Origin: Oehlia diaphana
Taxonomy: Eukaryota > Glomeromycota > Glomeromycetes > Glomerales > Glomeraceae
Direction of reading: 5' to 3'
Length of the DNA: 21,072 bases
Assembly: GCA_003833135.1 (NCBI GenBank)
Contig: QZLH01001491.1
Span: 8,345 to 29,416 of the forward strand
Shown: piece after piece, positions 10,025 through 18,955 of the stretch
Position numbering within the stretch: position 1 is the stretch's first letter
How the letters are laid out: every line of letters begins with the position of its first letter
Position numbers and translations under genes: made by a program
The notes under the pieces: generated by a model
Databases searched by the model: none
What the model saw: only the letters and a program-made list of their open reading frames with translations
Told to the model about the DNA's origin: nothing

Positions 10025-11367
10025 ATAAAGTTTACATAATTACATAAAGATCATCTTTCAAAAATGAAGCAACTCAATACAACCATATATTGTGCTAGAA
10101 TCACTCTTTGTCTAAAGAATTTGAACATAACAGAGGAGAGGATAATCCCACCAAGAACTCTGCATTCACAGTAAACTTACACTTACCAATCTAATGAGCA
10201 TGCATATCTGAATTTGTTATTGAACTCCAACAAATTTCTTGAAGAAATCTAATAAGAAAAAGAAAAAAAAAAATAAGATCCTAGGCAAGTTTATTAACAA
10301 CATCAGGATATTAGAGATCCAAAACATTGCTAATAACAATCAAAGTAAGCATAAAGTTCACACTCAGTGACTTAGAGGTCATCTTTCAGAGAGGGAACAA
10401 CTCAACACACCNNNNNNNNNNNNNNNNNNNNNNNNNNNNNNNNNNNNNNNNNNNNNNNNNNNNNNNNNNNNNNNNNNNNNNNNNNNNNNNNNNNNNNNNN
10501 NNNNNNNNNNNNNNNNNNNNNNNNNNNNNNNNNNNNNNNNNNNNNNNNNNNNNNNNNNNNNNNNNNNNNNNNNNNNNNNNNNNNNNNNNNNNNNNNNNNN
10601 NNNNNNNNNNNNNNNNNNNNNNNNNNNNNNNNNNNNNNNNNNNNNNNNNNNNNNNNNNNNNNNNNNNNNNNNNNNNNNNNNNNNNNNNNNNNNNNNNNNN
10701 NNNNNNNNNNNNNNNNNNNNNNNNNNNNNNNNNNNNNNNNNNNNNNNNNNNNNNNNNNNNNNNNNNNNNNNNNNNNNNNNNNNNNNNNNNNNNNNNNNNN
10801 NNNNNTTATTAACAACATCAGGATATTAGAGATCCAAAACATTGCTAATAACAATCAAAGTAAGCATAAAGTTCACACTCAGTGACTTAGAGGTCATCTT
10901 TCAGAGAGGGAACAACTCAACACACCCGTGCATTGTGCTAGAATCACTCTTTGTCTAAAAAATTTGAACATAACAGAGGAGAGGATAATCCCACCAAGAA
11001 CTCTGCATTCACAGAAACTTACACTTACCAATCTAATGAGCATGCATATCTGAATTTGTTATTGAACTCCAAACAAATTTCTTGAAGAAATCTAATAAGA
11101 AGAAAAAAAAAATATAAGATCCTAGGCAATATTATTAACAACATCAGGATATTGGAGATCCAAAACATTGCTAATAACAATCAAAGTAAGCGTAAAGTTC
11201 ACACTCAGTGACTTAGAGGTCATCTTTCAGAGAGGGAACAACTCAACACACCCGTGCATTGTGCTAGAATTACTCTTTGTCTAAAGAATTTGAATATAAC
11301 AGAGGAGAGGATAATCCCACCAAGAACTCTGCAATTCACAGCAAACCTAAACTTACCAGTCTAATGA
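10025..11367. repeat. Tandem repeat, unit about 327 bp
   Basis: The marker tcatctttca starts at 10051, 10379, 10894 and 11220. The two uninterrupted periods are 328 and 326 bp. Copies after the first are nearly identical (for example gagagggaacaactcaacac and agaggagaggataatcccac recur). The first copy is diverged at its left edge, and the last ends within the unit near 11367, after cagtctaatga. A run of Ns interrupts the second copy. The unit has no long open frame and no obvious internal inverted repeat, and it is less AT-rich than its surroundings. It looks like a short satellite array rather than a coding or CRISPR array. Confidence 0.9.
10412..10805. other. Assembly gap, 394 Ns
   Basis: Unresolved bases inside the tandem array. 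By comparison with the complete unit at 10894-11219, the missing part should be about 205 bp, or that plus whole units of about 327 bp. The 394 shown fits neither, so the gap length is probably only an estimate. Confidence 0.95.
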
Positions 11368-12683
11368 AATCCAAAAGAAATACCATATCAGTTTATAAAT
11401 AAATCTATTAAGTCTAATTAATCAATATAAATGTATCTTGATATCCAAAGGAAAGTTGAAATGATATGGTGATTGAGAATATTTTGTTGTTTCAAAATTT
11501 GTCTCTTTTATATTTAAAAATGCTTTTTTTTGTATTAAAATTCTCTTGTTTATAGAGGAAGATATAACATAAAAACTATTAATATTATTTTCTATAATGT
11601 TTGTATTATAAGTGTTTTGCAAATAAAGAAGAAAAATGAGCTTTTGTATCTTGTTTTAAAAGGTTGTAAGTCAAAAAGTTTTGGTGGCTTTTTTATAATA
11701 AATATAATAACTTTGAAAAAAAATTATTTTTCTATGTAGTTCATATATAAAATAGCTGGTGGCTTTTATAAAAAATATGATATATAACAACTTCGAAAAA
11801 AAAAGTTGGTCTTTTTATAATAACATGGGAAAAAAAGTTAAACAATGAAAAGAGTAAAAAAACGCAAAAAAAAGTAAAAAGTAAAAATAGTTGTTCTTTT
11901 ACGTAAATGTAATCAATAATAATTAGCCACTCGGAATTTGAAACAGTCGCGTACATAGACGCGTTTTATCACCACATAGATCAGATGATCAAAATGATCT
12001 ATTTGATCTATCAGATCTAACAGTGATCGATTAATTTTTTTTTTCATTTAATAATTCTTTTAAGTATTTACATTTTATTAGTCATTTGTGAATAGATTAG
12101 ATCTCATGTTAAAGTACATAAATTGGTACACTACTCGGTATATGTCGATAATTGATTTACTTTATAGTTGTGAGATAAAGTCGATAAAGTCTAGATTATC
12201 CTGTATAAAAATAAACTTGAATTGTACAACATGATAAGAGATGTAGAAAAACATTTGAGTAAAGATGGGAAAAAGATAAAATTATACATTTCTTCATTTT
12301 AATATTTTATAATCGCGCTTTTTGTTATTTTCGTGGAACTTTTATTTATTAAAAAAAAAAAATCAATAAGTTTTATTAATATATTGGATCAGATTAGTAT
12401 TATTTGCTCTTTCTAACCCTTTTTACATATACTATAATTAGTTGATCATAAACGTCCATAAGGCTTTCGAGCAAGATCAATAAAGAATAGAATTTCTTTT
12501 CTTTTATCCATCATAGTACTAAGTATAATCGTAAATATCACTCCACACAGTTATTTTAATAATAATTCTTACAAATTTTCCTTATTCAAAATAAGAGACA
12601 AAAAAACAAAAAAGAAAAGATAAAAGTTTTAAAAAATTTCACGCTATGAAAATTATGACGAAATAGGTAAATTTAACATAATT
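11368..12683. other. AT-rich spacer left of B2
   Basis: No gene supported. Contents: ORF-like chance frames at 11422-11622 and 11741-11956, a cluster of six GATC sites at 11979-12028, and a minus-strand frame at about 12547-12443 that contains MMDKRKEILFFIDLARKPYGRL and then a stop. That last frame looks protein-like but is too short to assign. Confidence 0.45.
11979..12028. repeat. GATC array with about 9-bp spacing
   Basis: GATC occurs at 11979, 11987, 11996, 12005, 12014 and 12025, giving steps of 8, 9, 9, 9 and 11 bases. Flanking bases repeat loosely (tgatctat-, agatcta-), so this is probably a degenerate minisatellite. Parts are palindromic (gatcaaaatgatc). Confidence 0.55.
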
Positions 12684-14115
12684 TGAAAATACTTCAAATT
12701 CTTCTACAAAACATAATTATTCAGTTTCTCTAATTTGTTTTTCATAAGAACTTTTTTTACAAGAAAATCCCAATCCACCTTCAATACTATGGTATAAATA
12801 CAGATCACAATTACCAAATAATGGACCGACGTATTAACTATTATACACAGCATTCTTTTCATCCACTACATGACTCAGAATATTATGCTATTCTTAAAAC
12901 ATTTATCTTTAGTAATACCATAACCGTTAGATTTCCATTCAATTGGATTATAACCTCCAAAAATTTCGTTACTGTTTTTCACTTTAATAATTGTCACAGT
13001 GCGAGATTTATTATCGCATTTTTCATGGAATTCTTTAAATGCATCAAATCTGGCAAGTGTTTCATGGTTTCCACGGTACAATAACTTGAATTTGTATGAA
13101 GTTGTTGATTCATCTGTTATCGATCCATTTTGAGATTAATTCAGCTTGTTGAAGTGTAATGTTCTTAGAATCAATATTTGTTTCATTAATTTCTTTCAAA
13201 GTACTAGGTTCTGATTTCCCGTTATCACTATCCAAAAAATAATCTATAATTCATCAAATGAAATCCTCTGGTAGAATCCTTCTAAAAGGTTTTGCTTTTT
13301 CGAAAATTCTTTAGAATTCATTTCACGGAATTTAATTAAAGGAATAATATGTTGTAAGGTATTCTCTAAAGCTATGAATTGAACTTTTGTAAATTCTTTA
13401 GTATTGGAGAGAAGTTCTAGATTCTGTGCAAGTCCTCATTTAATCACATGTTCCCAAATTTGTACTTCTCTTATTTGAGCATTTTTATTTTGAATATGCG
13501 AAATCAAAAGTTTTTCTTAAATTGTGGAAAAGTTTGGAGAATTACAAATCATACTTGGATCTTTAGAAATTAGACAATTACAATATTTTTGAAGTTGCGA
13601 AAAAGAGTCATCTTCAAAACTCGTTTGATATATAATATTAAATTTTGTTCCATCCAGTTTCCTTTATTTTCAATCAAAAAAGATTCCAAAAATGGGTTAA
13701 TTCTTTGAGACCAAAGTTTACTGGCAACAACCAAAATTTTAGTGATAACTGAAGTATCATATTCTTTCAAAGAAAGCCTCCCTCCATAAATATATATAAA
13801 AACAATAAGAAATTTGTAAATTGTAAATATATTTATTGAATAATATCATTCATTATATTGTGTATTGTATAATTTAATTTTATCTTACTTTAAGATTATA
13901 TCAAAAATATTAGGAGAAATATTTGTTAATTTAATATGCACCAAAGCTCCATCATAACTCTTTTTATTAGTTGATAAAATTTATTTGCAAATAAGGAGAA
14001 CGACAATTTAAAATAATCATATGAGCACAAAATGTTTTTACGTTAGGGTCGTTTCCAACTTCAATTATAATATCATGATATTCATCAAGTAAATTTTCAG
14101 ATAAGTTTGGTCAAT
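12684..14115 (-). pseudogene. BTB-BACK-TLDc pseudogene B2
   Basis: A second decayed copy of the subfamily of B1, on the same strand. No clean start codon remains. The BTB part reads PNLSENLLDEYHDIIIEVGN, then AHMIILNCRSPYL, then after a shift YDGALVHIKLTNI. The intron donor GTAAGA is present at 13888-13883, but the acceptor has AT where the paralogues have AG (sense, 13797-13796). Exon 2 keeps LVVASKL, FLIENKGNWMEQN and, shifted, the BACK pieces SNSPNF-like and VQIWEHVIK, followed by TGA where Trp is expected, then LQHIIPLIKFREMN. The TLDc part keeps AELISKWID, a gap, YKFKLLYRGN, FHEKCDNKSRTVTIIKVK and FGGYNPIEWKSN. It then has stops, VGPLFG near 12835-12818 and EEFEVF near 12706-12689. It carries more lesions than B1, so it is probably older. 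Confidence 0.9.
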
Positions 14116-14945
14116 GAATCAAAGTTTTTTTTTTTATGATACAAAAGAGCGATTATATTGATTAAAGATTTTATTGATGAGATAACTTAGTTTTTTATTT
14201 AGAATTTTCTTCAAAAAATTAAAATAAAAAGAAAATTCAAATAAAAATATTATTATAATCTTAGTTAATTATGCAGAAATGTTTAGATGTATGACTCACT
14301 TGACTGGCCAGTAAAATTGAGTTGATTGTTCAATAGGCAAGGAAATTGACAAGTTAGTAAATTATTGTAAATTATTTGGAAAATCAAATGAAAATGGTTG
14401 AAATTTAAAATTTTCTTTCGTATTATAAATCACGCGATATGATTTGCCACTATGAAAAAATTTTTTGTTACATAGATAAAACAAGGATTTTTTTATATTT
14501 TGTTTCTTTACTTTATGTTATAATATTGGTCAAATGACTTAAATGACGAATTTCAAATGACAAATGACAAATGGCTTGTCATCTAATTAATTTGTCATTT
14601 CAAGCCATTTGCCAAACACTGTAAAAATAAGCCTTTCACGGATCCATTCACGGAAAATGTAAATAATTATACGGAAAAAAGATGAAATATAAAGACTTTT
14701 TTTACAGGGATGTCTTAACAATTAATAACCAAATCGTAACTATTACATGTTCAGATAATATCTTTTGTAAAAGTATATAACATTTTGTGCTTACAATAGG
14801 CCATATTAATTTGTCATTAAGCCAATTATGTTATTATACATATTGTTAAATTATTACAATAGCTGACTAACTATGAAATTTGATTAGTAAAAATGTACAA
14901 GTTCAATTTCGCCTTTCAGAACCTTTTTTTAAAAAAAAAGAAAAG
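14116..14945. other. Spacer between B2 and gene A2
   Basis: No gene. Contains direct repeats of aaatgac, a perfect 11-bp inverted repeat (14568-14578 and 14601-14611) and a ttcacggatccattcacgga motif at about 14635 that resembles the repeats near 19864. The region next to 14946 is the presumed promoter of A2. I see no convincing TATA element. Confidence 0.45.
14568..14611. repeat. Inverted repeat, 11-bp arms
   Basis: caaatggcttg (14568-14578) and caagccatttg (14601-14611) are perfect reverse complements with a 22-base loop. Shorter aaatgac/gtcattt units extend the symmetry. It may be the core of a small inverted-repeat element. Confidence 0.6.
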
Positions 14946-16401
14946 ATGGATTTTAAATATTTGACAGAATTATCCAGTGATTACAAAAGGCTTTTTGAAG
15001 AAGAAATAGGATATGATGTTATTATTAATGCTGGTGAAGAACCAAATATAAAAGAAATTCACGCTCATTCAAATATTTTGTGTAACAGGTCTCAATATTT
15101 TCGTACTGCATTTTCTAATGTATGGGCTGAGAAAAAAGATGGAAAATTTATTTTAAGAAACCCAAATATTTCACCTCACTTATTTATGAACATTCTCAGG
15201 TAACTAATGTGTCATATTTAAAATACATTAATATATGAAATTTTTCTTACTAGGTGAAATTTATTAAATTTATAATTATTTTATTGACATCAGATTTATT
15301 TATTGTGGAAATATTGAATTGAAGAACATACAAAATCCTGAAGTATTGAAACTCTTGATTTTAGCTGATGAACTTAATATTCAGCAATTGATTTCTTATA
15401 TTCAAGAATATTTAATTGAGCACCAATTTGAATTTTTACAACAAAATCCAATCGATATTCTTGAAACTATTTATCAACATGAATCATTTACGAATTTATG
15501 GGATTTTTGGCTTGAAAAAATTTGTGAAGTACCCGAAATTTTATTTTATTCAGATAAATTTATTGAGTTAAAGGCTCCATTATTAGAATTATTGATAAAA
15601 CGGGATAATTTAAATATGGATGAAATTGAGATTTGGGAAGGTTTGTTAAAATGGTGTTTTTCTCAACAAAACGTGATAAATGATCCAACCAAATGGAGCG
15701 AATCATTACACAGATTCATTCCTCTAATTAGATTTTATGATATTGAATCTGCAGATTTCTTTTATAAAGTTTATTGTCACAAAGAAATTTTACCTCAAGA
15801 TTTAATTCATAATCTTTTAGAATTTCATTTAGTTCCTAATATGGAACCTAAGCCTAATGTAGCACTTTCATCAAGGCTAAAATTTAATTCAGCCTTGATT
15901 AAATCAAAACAGATACTTTTAAAATTTGCTTCATGGATCGATAGAAAAGATTCTTCCTATAATAAATATGATAATCCTTATAAATTTGAATTATTATATC
16001 GTTCAGATAGGGATGGATTTAATAATGTTGCCTTTCATAAAAATTGTGATGATAAAGGAGCTACTATTTGGATAGCAAAAATTCAAGGTACAGCACAATT
16101 AGTTGGAGGATATAATCCACTTGATTGGAATGGAAGTGATATTTGGAAAAGTACCACAGATAGTTTTCTATTTTATTTTGAAGATGAAAAAGATATATCT
16201 ACTGCAAAATTAGGATATGTTAATAATGCATCACTGGCTATTTATTGTGATACTTTTGAAGGACCTAGTATGGGTGAATTAGATTGTGCTGATCCTAATG
16301 AGTGGAATTATCGTGCTATTTATGATGATTATCCTAACATAAATATTCCAGAAACTTTTATAGTAGAACATTATGAAGTATTTCAAGTAAAAAATAGCTA
16401 A
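14946..16401 (+). CDS. BTB-BACK-TLDc domain protein (copy A2)
   Basis: Two exons encode 453 residues. Exon 1 is 14946-15199, the intron 15200-15293 (GTAACT...ACATCAG, 94 bp) and exon 2 15294-16401. The splice again lies after the second base of the Arg85 codon. The BTB domain (about 14-115) contains GYDVIINAGEE and SNILCNRSQYFRTAFSN. The BACK region (about 127-260) contains WDFWLEKICEVPE, WEGLLKWCFSQQ and HRFIPLIRFYDI. The TLDc domain (about 296-450) contains ASWIDRK, DRDGFN, GGYNPLDW at 356-363, EGPSMG at 407-412 and YEVFQV at 445-450. The start is the ATG that gives MDFKYLTELS, aligned with A1. An upstream in-frame ATG at 14880 would add 22 residues that A1 lacks. About 68 of 85 exon-1 residues match A1. 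A2 lacks a short stretch in BACK (around A1 ITNLENL). An AATAAA lies 60 bp after the stop. Role as for A1: a probable Cullin-3 adaptor of unknown target. Confidence 0.94.
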
Positions 16402-17262
16402 AATATTATAATCTTATCTTTCTATAAAGTTTAATTTTAATAAGAAATAGTTTTATATTAAATAAAAATCTTTTAAATGATAAATATTTAATTTTTTCAT
16501 TAAAATTTAAGTTACTATTTTATTTAAATATAATTTGCTGCATTAAACTATTATTTGGTCTTAATCTATACAAATAAGCAATATCTTAGGTGTGAATTTG
16601 CGTCAGTTGATAGTAGCTGATGTGCGACAAATGTAGATTTATGCCTGACATGTGTCACTTGTCACATAACATTAAGATATCTATGATTATTAAATTTTCT
16701 GGACTTGATTTTTATTATTAAAATTTATTATTAAAAAATATGCAATCCTAAAATATTAAATTGGTTATACTCAAACACATGAAAAACACTCATTCAAAGT
16801 TATAAGTATTTTCAAGTGAATCTTACAATATAATTTTAAGTTATATATAGAATAAAAGTAAAAAAGTGTTTATTATAGCTAGAAAATTTTTTGTGCGATA
16901 CAGGTGACGCGCTTCAGATGTCAAACAACGCCAGACGCATTCCAATTATTAACTCAACACTAACAGATTGTTTAACGATAATTATATCATTCTTAAGCTC
17001 TCTCCATTTGATATATTTATAAAAAAAAAACTATTCTGAAACATGAATAAGTGGTAAATATTATGTAATGAGTAAAATAGAACTAAACCAATGAAGCTGA
17101 TTTGTAGAGGCCTGACAAATAAAATGAAGTACTCCTCCCTGGGATTGTATATATAGCTATATATATTATAATATATGTACCTATAAGTAATATAATATGA
17201 TAGGTAACTATAAATAATAATATATGTATCCAAAATATAATAAACATTTTTTTTTTTTTTTT
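16402..17262. other. Convergent spacer between A2 and the F-box gene
   Basis: The 3' ends of both neighbours point into this stretch. It holds a possible poly(A) signal for A2 at 16461-16466 and an imperfect inverted-repeat segment at 16581-16680 (ATATCTTA...TAAGATAT). It also has TA-rich microsatellite-like DNA at about 17146-17180 and a T18 run (17247-17264) overlapping the F-box stop. No gene is supported. Confidence 0.45.
16581..16680. repeat. Possible small inverted-repeat element
   Basis: ATATCTTA at 16581-16588 is mirrored by TAAGATAT at 16673-16680. Inside, tgtgcgacaa and ttgtcacata are imperfectly complementary. No target duplication is visible, so the call is weak. Confidence 0.25.
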
Positions 17263-18678
17263 TTAAATCCATTCAAAATCTTTAAATGTAGTATGTTTAT
17301 AATTGATATTGTAATCATATTTTTTAACTATTCCTTCTGCTATATATTTATCTATTAATGATCGCATTTCTAAACTTGGTAAATAAGTTCTTGGAATTAT
17401 TTGTAATAACATAGGATTTCTACCTTTCCAATTATTAAAAAATAATTTCAAAGATTTTGAATCAATTTCTCTATAATAATAACTAAATTTAAATTTAAAC
17501 AAACAATTTGGTGATAATTTAGCCAATATTGTAAATAAACTAACCCAATTAAATTTAACTAAAAAATTACTAATAATAAGATATAATCCATCTAAACGGG
17601 GACAATTAATTAATAAATTTTCTAATTCAAGATTACTATTATTTTTTAATAATATTTTAAGGTATATAAGATTTGGACAATTTTGATAAATAGCCTGAAT
17701 AATCCTCTTATTACTATATTGACTATGAGATATATAATCAATATTGATTTCAATAAGAGAACCACTTGTATTATTAATTAAATTTGTTAATACATAGATT
17801 GGAATATAATATGCCCTTAAAATCTGTAAGCAAGGTAAAGAAATATTTTCTAAACAATTCCATTTAATATTTCGAGATTTGAAATTACTAACCAATTCTA
17901 ATATTTTTAAATTAACAAAAGATGAAAGAACATTTGTAATAAGTGGTTTAGTCATCTTAAAATATTGTATATTATTCTCATGTTTAATTAATGACTTTTC
18001 AAGAATTTTACAGAATGATTCATCAGTATTTTCATTTGTAAAATTTATATTATATAAATTTTTTTGATTTTCAATTAATTTGATGATTTCATAATTATTA
18101 TTACAATTTTCAATAAAAATTTCCAATTCTTTAATAGATTTACATATTTCTGTTAATCCACTTAAAACTTTCTCATTTACGCTAGAACTACACAAAAGAA
18201 ATTCAAGTCTTGAAAAACAAAATTCAGCTCCAGGGATAAGATGTATTTGATAATTAAAATTTTGAGGTATATATAAATGTGTAAATCTTGTTTTTTCATT
18301 AATAAAAACGTTGATTATATCATTTTTAATTGAAAGTCTACGTTCTTCCAAGATAATATACATATTTATTATCCTTTCAATTTCAACGAAATTTAAATGT
18401 CTACAAAAACTAATATAATTGAATAAAGGTTTCTTATATAAATCTGTCAAAAAATAAAATTCTTGACATAAATTATTCCTTAATTCATCTGACAAATTTG
18501 AAACAATTACGTTAAATATTTTCTCATTTCTTTTCTTCCAAGGATTTTTCCATAAGATTGGAATAATTATTTCACACCAAGTTTTATTTACTAAAAGGCA
18601 TGAATAAAGAGTATTTTTATCATCTTGTAATTCTTTAAAGAATATTAAATAAAGAATATCTTCGTTTAGCGTAAACAT
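17263..18678 (-). CDS. F-box protein with leucine-rich-like region
   Basis: A single uninterrupted frame of 471 residues. Residues 1-46 fit an F-box: a hydrophobic start (NEDILYLIFF), then LYSCLLVNKTWCEIIIPILWKNPW, the usual L-VNK-W...P-LW pattern that binds Skp1. The remainder is rich in Leu, Ile and Asn with irregular leucine-rich pieces (for example LKILELVSNF, CLQILRAYY, CPNLIYLKILLKNN, CPRLDGLYL), which suggests a substrate-binding solenoid. Near the end MRSLIDKYIAEGIVKKYDYN resembles the C-terminus I remember from other Rhizophagus F-box proteins. The expected role is an adaptor of an SCF (Skp1-Cullin-1) ubiquitin ligase; the target is unknown. The first ATG starts directly at the F-box, so the start is likely right. 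The frame has no lesions or introns. The TAA stop lies within an 18-base A run (sense). A candidate transposon sits about 130 bp upstream. Confidence 0.9.
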   Translation of the reverse strand: MFTLNEDILYLIFFKELQDDKNTLYSCLLVNKTWCEIIIPILWKNPWKKRNEKIFNVIVSNLSDELRNNLCQEFYFLTDLYKKPLFNYISFCRHLNFVEIERIINMYIILEERRLSIKNDIINVFINEKTRFTHLYIPQNFNYQIHLIPGAEFCFSRLEFLLCSSSVNEKVLSGLTEICKSIKELEIFIENCNNNYEIIKLIENQKNLYNINFTNENTDESFCKILEKSLIKHENNIQYFKMTKPLITNVLSSFVNLKILELVSNFKSRNIKWNCLENISLPCLQILRAYYIPIYVLTNLINNTSGSLIEINIDYISHSQYSNKRIIQAIYQNCPNLIYLKILLKNNSNLELENLLINCPRLDGLYLIISNFLVKFNWVSLFTILAKLSPNCLFKFKFSYYYREIDSKSLKLFFNNWKGRNPMLLQIIPRTYLPSLEMRSLIDKYIAEGIVKKYDYNINYKHTTFKDFEWI

Positions 18679-18800
18679 TTTGTATAGTTAAAGTTAAAAG
18701 TGCACAAATATAAACAAAATAAATTTTTTTTTGTTTGTGTTACGGATAAATATAAATGATATGTTGTACAAATATGATTACATACTTTATTTTATAATCA

Positions 18801-18955
18801 AAAGTGACGCAAAAATTACCTTCTTGACCGCCTCACCTAATCAACACTGCATAAATCATCGCACCCTACTGACTCCCTTGCTATAAAATATTATTTATAT
18901 ATACAGAGGGGTGATGATATGGTCACGGGTCAAGAAGGTTTTTTGCCAAAGTGAC
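18801..18955. mobile_element. Candidate 139-bp MITE with 8-bp target duplication
   Basis: The identical 8-mer AAAGTGAC at 18801-18808 and 18948-18955 flanks a 139-bp segment (18809-18947). Its ends are inverted: the left reads GCAAAAATTACCTTCTTGACC and the right, reverse-complemented, reads GGCAAAAAACCTTCTTGACC. ACCTTCTTGACC (18818-18829) is matched perfectly by GGTCAAGAAGGT (18928-18939). There is no coding capacity. An 8-bp duplication is typical of hAT and a few other DNA transposon groups, so this is best read as a non-autonomous element. Superfamily is not certain, since the ends do not start with the usual hAT CAGGG. Confidence 0.65.

Noticed and set aside
10327..10854. Two frames spanning the N run
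   Set aside because: They are open only because Ns cannot give stops. The flanks are satellite sequence.
10025..11367. CRISPR-like regular repeats
   Set aside because: The spacing is regular, but the whole 327-bp unit repeats without variable spacers, and the genome is eukaryotic.
11422..11956. Two minus-strand frames of 66 and 71 codons
   Set aside because: Phe/Ile/Asn-rich translations of low-complexity DNA with no conserved motif.
12443..12514. Short frame MMDKRKEILFFIDLARKPYGRL (-)
   Set aside because: Looks protein-like, but at 22 residues and without context it cannot be called a gene.
12821..13084. Plus-strand 87-codon frame
   Set aside because: It is antisense to the TLDc part of pseudogene B2, whose minus-strand motifs explain the openness.
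16982..17272. 96-codon minus-strand frame
   Set aside because: It overlaps the F-box stop region and a TA microsatellite and encodes Tyr/Ile runs. It is a by-product of composition.
17879..18067. Plus-strand 62-codon frame
   Set aside because: Antisense shadow inside the F-box coding region.
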